64,000 nt of DNA from NCBI GenBank assembly GCA_013420905.1, contig JAAXNY010000004.1, forward strand, positions 4,774,001 to 4,838,000, written 5' to 3'. Below are positions 34,874-45,970 of this stretch, piece after piece (positions within the stretch are counted from its first letter, which is position 1; every line of letters starts with the position of its first letter). The translations under genes were made by a program, and so were the position numbers. The notes under the pieces were generated by a model that was given only the letters and a program-made list of their open reading frames with translations, ran no database searches and was not told where the DNA came from. The DNA is from Collybia mongolica (taxonomy: Eukaryota; Basidiomycota; Agaricomycetes; Agaricales; Clitocybaceae).

Positions 34874-35450
34874 CATATGCAAGCAAGATGCACACCCTGG
34901 AAAGAGAACAGTCAGTTGAAAGGGCAGAGTGTATGCTTTCAGAAACACCCAGGCTCGGGATGTGTCATTGAGCGGTCATCTTGCAGTTAATTAAATCAGT
35001 TGGTTACAGTTAGTGGCAGGTAAGAGCAGGTACTCACCATATGCAACGGCGAAGTGCATCGGGAAAAAGGTGCAGTCAATCAAAAGAGAACCATGAACGC
35101 TCTCAGGAACACCCTCCCTTGGCGCATGCGGTTCGACGGTTGTTGTGCAATAAAAAAAACGAATTTATAGGGCCAGGATGAAGAGAAGGCACTCACCATA
35201 TGAAACAAAGGCACAAACCGTGACAAGCGTGCGGTCGTTCAATAGAGGAATAGGAACGCATCCAGGAACACCAAGCGTTATGCTATACAGATCAGCGGTT
35301 GTCTTGCAATAAAAATTTTGAGTTTATGGGGCAGGGTGATGAGGAGGCACTAACTTGGCATATGACAAAATCAATCGTTCATTGTGCGCATGGGACGTCA
35401 AGAAATAGAGAGTTCAGCGCATTCAAGAACCCTAGACGTTTTTCTAAACG
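34874..35450 (-). repeat. Tandem exon-like repeats, about 160 bp each
   Basis: CATATG recurs at 34874, 35038, 35197 and 35356, giving spacings of 164, 159 and 159. The blocks share CAGGAACACC-like and TTGCAATAAAA-like segments. On the minus strand each block looks like an exon: an acceptor-like TTGCAAG or TTGCAC, about 105 coding bases with a GV(P/S)(E/G) motif, and a CATATG donor followed by GTGAG or a relative. Confidence 0.6.
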
Positions 35451-36278
35451 GCCCAGAACTCGGCACACAATGAGCAAAATGATCGGTGAGGAGATGAAGT
35501 GAGGACTTACTCACCTAGGGCCGCTCCCGGGACACCGCACATCCCACACGCTTAACGTCTGGCTCAGGGAGACATAGGATGATGAGGAACGTTAGTCATA
35601 CCTGTAAAGAACATGGCATTGGTATATCGGTTGACAAGATGAAGGTAGGGGTAGATGACGAGGAGGTACATACATTGTGTGGGGTACAAGCCATCGTTTC
35701 TCGAATGGCTGATATGGCCATGTAGACACTAGGCGAGACGTTCAGGAACCGTCGGCACTTTGCTGAATGGTGCAGGAACAATAATGGGGTGCTCAAAATG
35801 ACAAGTTATGGGATAATGGCCAAGAACGCACCTAGGCAGATGCACAGGGAACCGTATGACAAAAAGGGCATATGTCCAGGTAGAGGTCGTCAACGGCATT
35901 TAGGAAATGGCCTGGTTGTGGTAAACGGATGTGTGCTTGCTGTGGAAAGTGTGATTTAGTAAAAAAAGGGACAAAGTTGAAGTGTGACTCACCAAACGAG
36001 TGCGCGAGGTGGTTGATCTTTAAACAAATCTTTTTCCACACCTGTCCTGGCATAATGCATTGATGATTAGTCACTAGCACACAAAACAAACAAGGTCTGG
36101 GGTGGTTACAGCATATTAGTGCATGCATATGGGGTTGGTAACATTTATGACTTGCAACAATATTGGTGATGTTGATGGGTAATTGGCCATGTTGAAGACA
36201 ATTTGTATGTCGAGTTAATACTGAAACAACTTTGTTAGTTGAGATCAGAGCGACGCTGGATACAGAAAAAAAATGACA

Positions 36279-36503
36279 TCAAACAGGTACACACCCTGCC
36301 TTTGGCTTGGCAGCGCTCGCCTTGACAGTGGTGGCGGCTTTCGTGTGCTTGCGGGCTTCGTTGTCCTTGTCAGTCACTGAGGTGGCACGCTTGCGACCAC
36401 AGGTGGAAGGCAGGGGCGTCACACGGACGTGGCCACTCCTCGTTGTCGGGCATTCAGCAGCTTCGGCAGCGGCAGCAGTGGCGGTGGCTTTGTGGGTTGA
36501 CAT
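36279..36503 (-). CDS. Probable first exon of a gene carried by the inverted-repeat element
   Basis: The open frame begins MSTHKATATAAAAEAAE and is Ala/Thr- then Lys/Arg-rich (PTTRSG, GRKRA). It is followed by a GTGTGT donor-like sequence near 36291. No domain is recognised. Later exons are probably the repeated blocks at 34.9-36.1 kb, but I could not join them in one frame. Confidence 0.35.
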   Translation of the reverse strand: MSTHKATATAAAAEAAECPTTRSGHVRVTPLPSTCGRKRATSVTDKDNEARKHTKAATTVKASAAKPKAGCVPV

Positions 36504-37645
36504 TGTGATTTGGCAGAGTTTTTGCTGGGTTGCTGGGTGCTGGGTTGCTAGGCCTCGGTGTGGTTGAGGTTGACAACGTGCCCATTGTTGATCGATGAGG
36601 TGGCTGATAAGTCACGTGACTAAACACGTGACCACAACGCGTCTATTACATGTCCCTACAATGCTCTGGAATTCTGTCCAGGAATTCCAATAGAATTCCT
36701 GTGGGCTCTGTCAGAATTTCAGTGTTCCGAAGCCGGAATTCCTGTGGAATTTCATTCTGCTCGGAATCCATTCAGAATTTTTGTCAATTTTTACAGCCAT
36801 TTTCTATAACCTCTGCAGCCAAAATTCTGACAGGAATCCAAGCAGATTCCTGTCGGAATTGAGGATTCCGCTCGGAATCCGCTGGAAGATGTGGGGGAGT
36901 GTAAAGACCCCCTATTTTGTGCTGTCCATGCCTGAACAAACAGTATACGTCAATGTTGACCAGATCCTATAATACCCGTGATGTATGGGGAAGCAGGGGG
37001 CTGAGTCTGATGTCTGAAAATATATGTTATTACTACATACAACCCCATTCAGCAGGTTGTGTAGTTGGTAAGCTAGTGTATTACAAACTCAAGCATGTGA
37101 ACGCTCCTACCTGGAATCTGCCCGAAGGTCCGCAAGCTTGGAGTTTGAACACTGATTTCCTGTTCAGTTGAGTTTTGAAACAAGTCAACCAATGGGTGGC
37201 AAAAAGTTCACACGAACTCCGAGCGCCTTCACATAACCATGTATTGCTGACACAGATAGCTACCATTACATTAACCTCAGCCCTGCGGCAATGTCATTGG
37301 CATAGCAAAGCACCCCAGTTTCCTACTTGCCCATGAGATGGTATTGCATTAATGGTTAAATACTAGAGGTTAACATGATATTGCTACTTTCCACTAAACC
37401 CCTTGCCTGTCAAAAATTCCCTCAATACAAAGTGTGGTGTATACTCACAAGCAATGGTCCAAGTCACTTGACTATGTACCTGTTGAGGAGATTTTCGCCT
37501 TGTATGTTGATCCATATCTCAACAATAATATATCTAAAAGATGACCATTCTGATGCTTTATCCCACACTTTAGAGATCTTCTCTATGTGAGTATGTTGCT
37601 GAATAACTTTGTACTCCAAGCTGAATTCCATGGTAGTATTTGATC

Positions 37646-38641
37646 ATGCCTTCATTCACTATTCTACTCTATGACCATGCTCTGACATTTTGTGATGGGG
37701 TTGATGTTGGTACTTTGTGCACAATAATTGACAAACTAAAGTATTGGTTCAGGTACAATATATCTGGAAGTATAGATGGACATATTGTAAGATTTATCCC
37801 TTAAATCTATTATTATTTGTTTTAATACACTTGACCATTGGTCAGCATCCTCTTTATAGTCAACAGATACTTTACAGTAGCAGCAATGATAGCATATATA
37901 TGGGCTGTGTTAGACCATATGGTGCAGGCAAGTTAATCTATGTTTCATACATATCTAGTAAGACTGAATCAACATTGTTGTGCATTGCAGGAACCATACC
38001 CCTCAACAGTGGTGTATGACAACCAGTCCCCAAAGATTCTAGTAGTCTTGTCATCAGTAGTTATGTTGGTTGCTGAGGCCATGTTGGTCATTAGGTATAC
38101 CATGTCCTCATATTGGCAACAAGCACTCTAACAAAACTCAACCAGAGTCCAAGCTGTGTACAACAAAAACAAGCCAATCCTTGGCCCTGCCTTCCCTGGC
38201 TGGGCCATCCACCTGGTAACTATTTGCATTGCCTTTTCTAACAGGCATGGTTAGTGTATTTTTCCAGTATCACACACAAATAAACTCTAATCATTTCAGA
38301 AACAGAATGGAATTCTGAAATTGGCATGGTCCCTACACTTGATACAGCCAGACATACCAAGTCCTTGTTGATCATCCCAGCCATTGTATTTGATGCAATT
38401 GTTGGGGTACTCTTGACTGTGGGCCTTTACAAAAACACTGGATTAAAGACACCACTAGTCAAGCTCATCATAAGAGATGGGACCTTGTATTTGGCCATGG
38501 TTTTTGTATCTAATGTAGCTTGGGTTATTGTTGGTACTACTCTTGATGATGTAGTGAGTATGTGAAATTTGTCCAGCTTTGTTGAACTCAATCTTAGTTC
38601 AGAATTTTGTTAATGTGCCATTTACTGTGCTTGAAGTGTGA
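37646..38641 (+). pseudogene. DUF6533-type membrane protein remnant, AT-rich
   Basis: Blocks in order match the DUF6533 family of Agaricomycete integral membrane proteins: FTILLYDHALTFCDG, then VQYIWKYRWTY, then LFIVNRYFTVAAM, then an LVVLSSVVMLVAEAML span, then DTARHTKSLLIIPAIVFDAI and VKLIIRDGTLYLAMVF. The last block stops at 38639-38641, earlier than usual. The join between the second and third block does not keep frame with any splice pair I can see, so the gene is probably broken. The region is visibly richer in A and T than its neighbours. Confidence 0.5.
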
Positions 38642-39392
38642 GCTGACCAAACTTTCCATTTCTGTGGATCCAGTATATTCATCATTTATTGAACTTCATA
38701 ACATAGATGGTCAGCTTGGTAAGGTTTCTCTTTACATTTTTTTGAACTGCTCTTTATATTTACTTCTCTTTAACAGCATCACTAAAACCATGATTTCATG
38801 CTTGACTCTCAATATAAGGATGTATGCAGACCATACAGTTATCATCACAGACTTTGATATTGAAACATAGTTGGAGGAGTGTTGAGTAAATTGGACCCTA
38901 TCCAACCATTAGAGCTATGTATAAATATTCAACTTGAATATTGTCCACTTTCAAATTGATTGGAATACTGTATTGTAATTGTAGTTCATACACTCTGGTA
39001 TTGATCTTGAACTGTGACTTGGAGCCACATTGCTATCTATCCCACCTCTGTACTGAAAACAGATAGAAATACTCAATCAGTGCATAACACCATATTACCT
39101 GAGCATTTTTAATTTGTTTATAGAGTCTGCACAATGTGGTCAATGGCCTCATATTCTAAATGATGCATTTTCAGTGGAAATCAGGCTGGGTTTGCATCCA
39201 TTCACCAGACTTTCTGTAATATATGCATGAGCTACATTTACAGGTGAATAGAAAATACAAGCCCTAACAACAGAAACCAGATACAAAGAAATATTCCAAA
39301 CTACATTGTTTCCAATAGTGCCATGCAGTAAGGAGCTACTACATTCCCATTCAAAGTCAGATATATTGATGGCACTAACATAATCTTGACTC
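38642..39392. other. Intergenic, AT-rich
   Basis: No gene supported. It continues the AT-rich composition of the DUF6533 remnant. Confidence 0.4.
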
Positions 39393-42300
39393 TCAAGTTT
39401 GTATCCCACTCGTCATCACCTGTTTCACCATATTCACAAGTTCAAGAGCCTCATCACGCTCTTTGAGGGCCATACATAGTTTTTCTTCCAACCTGTTGAC
39501 ATTCTCACTCACTGAGATCCCCGGAGTGTCTCGTGAAACAGCATCCAGCTCCAGCTCCTTGACCCGATTCTCCAACAATGCAATCCGTTCTCTCGCCTTT
39601 GAAATCTCCTCAATGTATTCAGCTACTATGACGTTACCCTGTTCCAGCTCACGTTTCAAAGCTCTGATCTCTGTGTCAGCCGGGCCCAGCTGGTGGTTTC
39701 CCAAGTCCGAAGAACTAGAGACCGAGGACTTGGTGGAGGTAGATGTGGTTTCGGGTGATGTAATTGAAGGGTCGGACTGTAAGGTCGAAGAACGGGACAC
39801 TATATTTGAGGATGGCATAGAGCCTTCATGTCGTGGAGTCTCCGCGAGCCTCACATAACCATGCAAACGCATTTCCAGATATCCCTCGGATTCGGGTGGA
39901 AGTGATACATCCATGAGGCGTTCTTCGACTACATGAGAACATAATCAGTGATATTTTACGGCGTGTAGAAGAGAAGACTTACGTTCCGACATTATGGAAC
40001 GGACACTCTTCGATTCACTATCTCCATCAACTCGCAGCGTCCCAGAAAGTCGTCTCTTCGACCCCGCATTGGTGGAAATACTAGGTCCTGGACTGGGTGT
40101 GGCACGCATCAAGCTCATTTTGTCCATCTCAAACAGTCCGTGGGAGGGCATCAAGAGAGCTGCAACAACCCGTCAATAGGATAAAACCGAACAGTAAAGA
40201 AAAGTGCTTACCTGAGCCTTTATCGCCTGTCCCAGGATTTTGACAATTTTCCTTGTGACGAAATGGCGCATTCTTCTCATGCTTGGAGGAATCTCTTGCA
40301 CTACCCTGGTGGTTTCCGGGCCATGAAGATAAGTTTCCACGACCATCGAACAGTAAGTCTACAGCTGAGTCCATGGTGCGCGGGCTTCCGAAAAAGTCAC
40401 CGGGAGCATCACGAGGCATCCAAAGGTTCGGTTGAGCTATTTGTTGCAATCCCGCAGCGCGTCCTGTGTCCTCATTTCTCCCTGGCGTAGCAGTAATCCG
40501 CCGCGACGGAGACCCACCATCAGGTGAAACTTGAGACGGTTCGTAATCGCCGCTCGATTCACCGACATCGAAGAGGCCACAACAAATCCGGTCCCAATGA
40601 AGCAAAACCCATAACATCATCTCCTTTCCCTTCTCCCCGTTATTCCCATAGCCGAAAAGCCATCCACCAAACACCATTCCAACAGCTTGAGCCGCAGCGT
40701 CATCGGTACAATCTTTTTCGTACCCCCGAGTGCTACCTATCGGTGTCGAATTCGTGTCACCATTGGCGGATCCCATGATCTGCCTAAAAAATGCCAGTAG
40801 ATAAACTAACAGTGCGAAGTTCGGGGTTGGTAAGAGACGGAGGAGTATATGGGTTATTCGTATACGTCGTCCATCGGTCTTAGCGCCACCTTCAAGCGAG
40901 GAAACACACCATCTCCAGGCGGCCCCTCCAAGAAGCGGTGGGAATATGGGTTCGGGGAGCGAAGATAGATATATTTGGAGAAGCGAAATGATATCTCCAG
41001 TACTGGGGGGGACACCTATAGTCTGTAGTTGCGCAGCCACAGTATCCGAACATGATAAGGAATAGGAAGCACCAAATGCCGTACACTGCGAATCAAATGT
41101 ATTAACTAACAATTGGATGTTGGACGTTGAACCTGAATAAAACTACCATTAGATACCCCGGCGAAGATGTGTAAGCAGAAATCGCAGAAAACGTACCGAC
41201 GATGTTCTCCTTGGGATTATTACATAGCGTGTCTGGGGAAGTATATAAGTCGATGTCAAATGCCCCTATCGTCATAATCAGCATAATATCCTGACGGCGT
41301 TTTTCCGCATCCTTTGGTAGCATTGATGGGAAACCTTCTTTTTCTGCCCAATTTCTATACATTGCCTAACGTAGCACGGTTTTTCTCATCAATAAAAACG
41401 AAGAGTAAGGGAAATTAAATACTTTATGGGATGATTCCATATGTCGTCGTAAGGTAGATACATGTGCAACGAGGGCAACAGGACGACCAGGAGATTTTTT
41501 TCTTGTGGTTTTTGTCAACAAAACAGCACACAACGGGGTCAGGATGAGACTCACGAGCATGTTTGGCAATTTCGAAATTTTTTCCCATCAGCCTTATACA
41601 ACAGACTAAAGAAATGGTCAATGTCGCGACCCCGATCTTTGTAGTTGGTTTTCTGAATGGTATCAGAGACAGCCTGTACATCAATGTCCGCCAAAAATCC
41701 ATCCGACCCAGTGACATCAGATCGATGCGAATCATTGTTGTGGTGCAGCTTCTCTACAATATCATATTCTGTATTAATCCAAATGCAGGAATGAAAAGAC
41801 TGGAACGCACCTTTGCTTGAAGCCTTTCCAGTGTCTGTCGCCGCCACGACATCCATCTCTTCATCGCTTTCATCAATTACAATCGCATGCCGAGCCTTTT
41901 TGATCCCTAGAGCTCGTGGGTGGTCAAAAGGTAAAACAGTGAAATGGGAGTTGCTTATGGTGCCCAATTTGTTTACCTGTGCTGTCTGAGTCCTTACCGT
42001 CGAGCTCTTCCGTTGTGGTTGAGTTTTTTGTGACGATTTGTGGCCCTTGCGACGAGACAATGGGTGGTCCCAATGGGGATGATAGATTAGCTGGTTCACC
42101 AGCACTCGTTGCGTCTTGGTGACCAGCAGATTCCGCTGCTCGTTTCGCTTCAATAGCATGCTTGTGAGACTGGACATCGTGCTGAGCCGTGTTGTGGGGG
42201 TCCACGAGTTTGCTCGAAGCGGTTACTGTCCGTTTTGGGCGAAGCGCTGATTGAGCGTTTGTTGACATCACAATGATCTGGGCACAGGATCGTACCTTGT

Positions 42301-43941
42301 CCCTGGACTTTTTGATGTTCTTTTTTGATGGTGGCTTCAAAACTGTACAGTTGGTTCGTCATCAATAGTGATCGCAACCTTTCACACTCCGACCCCCGGA
42401 TGCCCGGGCTTGTGGGCTCGGCTCAGGCTTTTGAGACGTTGAGCTGAGCCCTAGGCTCTCACAAGCCTGGTACTAGGGCCAGGCTGGGCTGAGGCTTCAC
42501 GGGCTGGGCTTCACGGGCTTGCGGGCTTTGGGCCGGGCCCTGCACATCACTATCAGCATTACGACAAATGAAGAAAAACTTGAGATAAACCTCGCCTCCA
42601 GATCTCCTCAATACAGCTTACAACAACGATAGGCAGATCGAGTTCCCAGCCAGGCATAGATCCTAGAGAAACAAAACGAGTTATTGATAAAATGTGTAAC
42701 AATCAAGAAATTTCAGAATACCAGACGATGTGCTGAATACAGTTCTCGTCGAGGCGTAAATATATACTTGCCGCAAGGGGGTGCCGAACACAGCTTTGGG
42801 GAGAGCAATCGTTAGCGTGTGAAAGATAAGAGCCAGGCCGAACTTACTCAAAGCTTCTCCTTCCTGCCCCGCCGTCGAGCCCCTTCCGCAGTACTTGTCA
42901 GTCCACTCTTCCCGCCCAGCACGATCCATCATATCCCTCTCGTGCATCGCAAGCACGTCATCCACGTCAAGTTCATCGCCGACTTCAAGCCTGTATAAGC
43001 TCCAAGCATCAGCGATCAATCGAATGGGCAACCCGGATGGAAGTAGTCACAAACCTTTCTGGTCGCAGAAGCTCCGCAAGCTCCGTTAGTAGAGGTATTG
43101 GGTCGGGTTTTGTGATTGGAAGCGGCTGACATGTCCTTCGTTCAGGCGTTCTCTCCTGATGAGTTTCTCTCTCTCCGATGTGGGTCCTGCGTTTCCCTGC
43201 GCCTCCACCGCGCCTCTCTTCTTGCTCTTCTTGACAGACATACCCATCCTGCTCCTCATTCTTCTCCCCTCGTCGGGCAGCTCCCTGTCCGCGGATCCAC
43301 GGGCGTACTGGAACAGGAGGAGCAAGCGTTTTACGATCAATGAGAGGTTCGGATCGAGACGGCGGGTTCGGAGGATGACGGGAGCTTTTGGATATGGATG
43401 TCGAGAAGTTGGTGTGAGGTGCAGATCGTTTGTCTTCGCGCTTTGGGAAGAGATTGTCATCCGCCGGTTGGGACCTCAAGGGACGAGGAGGACTAGCATT
43501 TGCGCTGACGATTCTGGATTTCGAACTTGTGATTCCCGGTATACGTGTCGGAGTAGGGAGTTTGGTCGGCGTTGCTGGCTTTCGCACAGGCAAAATCGCA
43601 GTCTCGACCTTCGCGTCGCCAGCTCCCTTCCCAATCCCCAGTCCGATTCCATTTCCATACCCATATGCCGCACGAGACGTGGCACCACTGAGTTGTGAAT
43701 CACTCCTGCTGCGCCGGCGGGCCATCTCGACGCCACCGTTTGTCACGTCTGTGGCTGACGAGCGTGGACCTGCGACTCCCAAACGCGTTCCGTTAAATCT
43801 TGAGTCATGGGCTGGTAATGGTGAGGAAATAACAAAGGCGGGCTGGGATTTAGGGGGTGCACTCTGTCGTCGTGATCTCTGGGAAGAAGTAGAAGTGTAG
43901 AAGTCGCTTGGAGGTGCATTGGAACGGCGTCTGAGGAACAT
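39393..43941 (-). CDS. RhoGAP-domain protein with C-terminal coiled coil
   Basis: The closed eight-exon model (43941-43055, 42990-42848, 42793-42722, 42662-42591, 41265-41197, 41132-40212, 40159-39983, 39928-39393) gives 958 aa. Residues 1-290 are basic and Ser/Pro-rich. The RhoGAP region runs from about 345 (TVFGTPLRQ) through DLPIVVVSCIEEIWRRG (376-392) and IYLSSLPEPIFPP (469-481) to about 560. A coiled coil lies near the C-terminus (from about residue 860). RhoGAPs speed GTP hydrolysis by Rho GTPases. The usual GxFR arginine finger is absent; the equivalent region reads SPDTLCNNPKEN. Intron 4 is 1325 bases long and holds a truncated hAT element whose exons offer an alternative 5' end. Confidence 0.8.
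41197..42268 (-). CDS. hAT-derived BED-zinc-finger exons, spliceable in frame to the RhoGAP exons
   Basis: Exons 42268-41998, 41906-41811, 41753-41555, 41501-41423 and 41365-41197 join in frame. The last one runs through and beyond the RhoGAP exon that starts at 41265. Continuing with the three downstream RhoGAP exons gives a closed 815-aa model. The BED finger is C185, C188, H209, H214 (C-x2-C-x20-H-x4-H), preceded by RDIDHFFS and followed by YRNWAEKEGFPSMLPKDAEKRR, all hallmarks of hAT transposase N-termini. Whether the chimeric mRNA exists is unknown. Confidence 0.65.
41266..42542 (-). mobile_element. Truncated hAT element inside the RhoGAP intron
   Basis: The left end on the minus strand starts CAGGGCCCGGCCC at 42542, a typical hAT terminus, followed by a GC-rich subterminal block. 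Exons encoding an acidic N-terminus and a BED zinc finger follow, and then similarity ends. No second terminus and no copy of the flanking CACATCAC is visible at the other side, so the right part with the transposase core is missing. The right limit is approximate. Confidence 0.7.
42388..42542. repeat. GC-rich GGGCT-type repeat block at the hAT end
   Basis: About 155 bases consist of variations on GGGCT, GGCTTCACGGGCT and GGGCCGGGC. Their position at the hAT terminus suggests subterminal transposase-binding repeats. Confidence 0.6.
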
Positions 43942-45092
43942 TGCTACGTGGTGGTTCGGATATGAAACCCAACCAACGCGTTGCCAGTTCTGGACTGATG
44001 GATTGTACGCTTCCCATTTACAGTGTAACACCTGGATCTGCCAGCATCATACGACACGGGTTTCCTCAAACCCCTGATTGGGAGTTCCTGTTCTCTTTCG
44101 AGGTGTTCTCAAACTTCTGACTGAATGTCAGACTCGAGAATAGGCATTAGATAGATAGATTACTCACATAAGGAGGGTCTGAGGCCAGCCAGCGATAATT
44201 CTGGTCCAACCACTTAAGAAATCATTGAGAGTGCAACAAGAATGAGTATATCATGAAGCTCCCCATCACATCCTATGCCGACGATCCCATCATACAAGCC
44301 TTTCGTTTATCACATTCTACTTGTCATGTTGAGTTCGAGGGAGTACTACCACTCCGGTTGTGATGATGCAACAAGCCCTTTTTCAAGTATGTATAACAAC
44401 TCTAGTCAAAGGAACTTGAGGAAATGGCCAAAATGGTAACAAATGCATTACTGACGAAGAATGGTAGGCTCTGGCAATCCGGAGAGAGTTTCTTTCACTC
44501 GAAGTCCTGGAGGGAATCTACGTGAGGTTGATTGAAGTCATTTCGACGTTGCACCTCATAACCGAGCATGTATTTCAGCGTATCGAAAAATTAAATCACG
44601 ACTAACGTTCAGGTCAAACAATGCCCGAGGTGAACGGCGATTGCGGGAAAGTTTCACACCACCGATTGATGCTCTTCCTTGTCACCGAAAATTTTGGAAA
44701 AATGGCAGTGGGAGAAGCCATTCGTGCGTCATACCGTCAGTCCAGGGACCTAGTCGGTTAGGATGTAAAAGGGATATAGTATACTTCGTGAATCTCGTAA
44801 TTAGCCACCTTGTAAATAGCTACCCTTATGGTGAAGAATTAGCATACATAACATTCCATTGAGTCTAGCTTCGATGGAGTGACCATATGTCTTAATTATA
44901 CAACAAACCTCGTCCAACGACACCTATAAGCATTGCGTAACGTTTCAAGAACCATAAAGAGCAGTATAATCATAATCCTATTCATAATCATAACAGGTCC
45001 GTACAAGCACGCACAGAACGACTCGTACATATCCTTTTTGTCCAAAACATCAGTCCATCAAGAAACCTTCAAAAATCTACCAAAGAACATGC
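43942..45092. other. Intergenic
   Basis: An in-frame ATG at 44031 could extend the RhoGAP protein by 30 residues, but the ATG at 43941 was preferred because the added residues look like untranslated sequence. Nothing else is supported. Confidence 0.45.
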
Positions 45093-45829
45093 TCAGAGAA
45101 CCAAACCGATAAGGCCAGCGACGGCTGCCAAGACGCCCATGCCCAAACCCTGCACCCCTACTGCGCCGCTGCTTGGTGAAGGAGCAGGAGTGGTGCTGTT
45201 GGCGCCTCCCGTGCTGGAGGGCGAAGTCGTGTTTGTACGTGGGGAGGTGGCGGTGGGGCGAGCGGAGGTACCAGTGCTCGTGCCTGTGGGGGTCGACGTA
45301 GTATCGTCTGTTGCGGAGTCGGTCGAGTTGGCCCCGCCGGTTCCGGTCGCTGCTGGTGCCGTTGCTGTTCCAGATGGCGATACAGAGACTGGAAAGAAAT
45401 GAGCATCCACATGATGATAATTAAAGTCGGACAAAAAAACGTACTGGCACCACATTGAGATTGTTGCAAGGCTTCGGCAGTGGAGACATCCTCGGGGGTA
45501 CACGTGTCCTCAAGGCATTTTCGGGCATCAGCCTGAAATTGGGCGGAGGCGCAGACACATTGAGGGTCGGTGCTACAGGAAAACACGTGAGTATAATATT
45601 CTGCATATACGTAGATCCCTGGCATGAAAAGAACACGTATAACCATGCTTTGCACGACTTACAATTGACATCCATTAGCAGTAGCTGCCGGCTGGACGCA
45701 GCCAATGATACAAGGGCTGATTCCACCAGTGCCTGCAGGGGGGACGGCAGAGTCACTCGAGGACTGCGCATGCACAGCGGCAGCGGCGATGAAGACAGCA
45801 GTGAAGATCTGGGTTTTAGTAGCGAGCAT
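45093..45829 (-). CDS. CFEM-domain GPI-anchored surface protein (copy 3)
   Basis: The closed three-exon model (45829-45663, 45572-45445, 45388-45093) gives 196 aa. A signal peptide (FTAVFIAAAAVHAQ) is followed by eight cysteines in CFEM spacing, with T-D-P-Q-C-V-C as the core. A Thr/Ser/Ala/Pro stalk and a GPI-type tail (MGVLAAVAGLIGLVL) complete it. Exon 2 is 128 nt, the same as CFEM copy 1, and the introns interrupt the domain at the same points. It is 20 kb from the other two and on the opposite strand. A TATA-like TTATATA lies at about 45963-45970. Confidence 0.88.
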
Positions 45830-45970
45830 CGTGAAAAGTTTTGGTTGGGTCGTAAAAAAAAAGTCGGGAGAGTGGGTCGTAAAGAGGAGTGCAGAGGAGG
45901 ATGTGGGGGAGCTAGTGGGGGAATTCGTAAAAGAATTGTGGTTCGATTTGGCGTGCGGGCCCTTTATATA

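Larger units (their letters stand above)
34389..36902 (-). mobile_element. 2.5-kb inverted-repeat DNA element (CACTA-like ends)
   Basis: The ends are a perfect 15-bp inverted repeat, ACACTCCCCCACATC at 34389-34403 and its complement at 36888-36902. Each end is followed inward by about 230 bases crowded with imperfect GGAATTCC or TTCCGnnnGGAATC palindromes (34404-34645 and 36655-36880), as in the subterminal repeats of CACTA elements. Starting at CACTCC, the flanks are TCA and TAA, so a 3-bp target duplication is at best imperfect. The class assignment is tentative. Confidence 0.65.

Noticed and set aside
43116..43900. Plus-strand frames up to 179 aa
   Set aside because: Antisense to the Ser/Pro-rich first exon of the RhoGAP gene.
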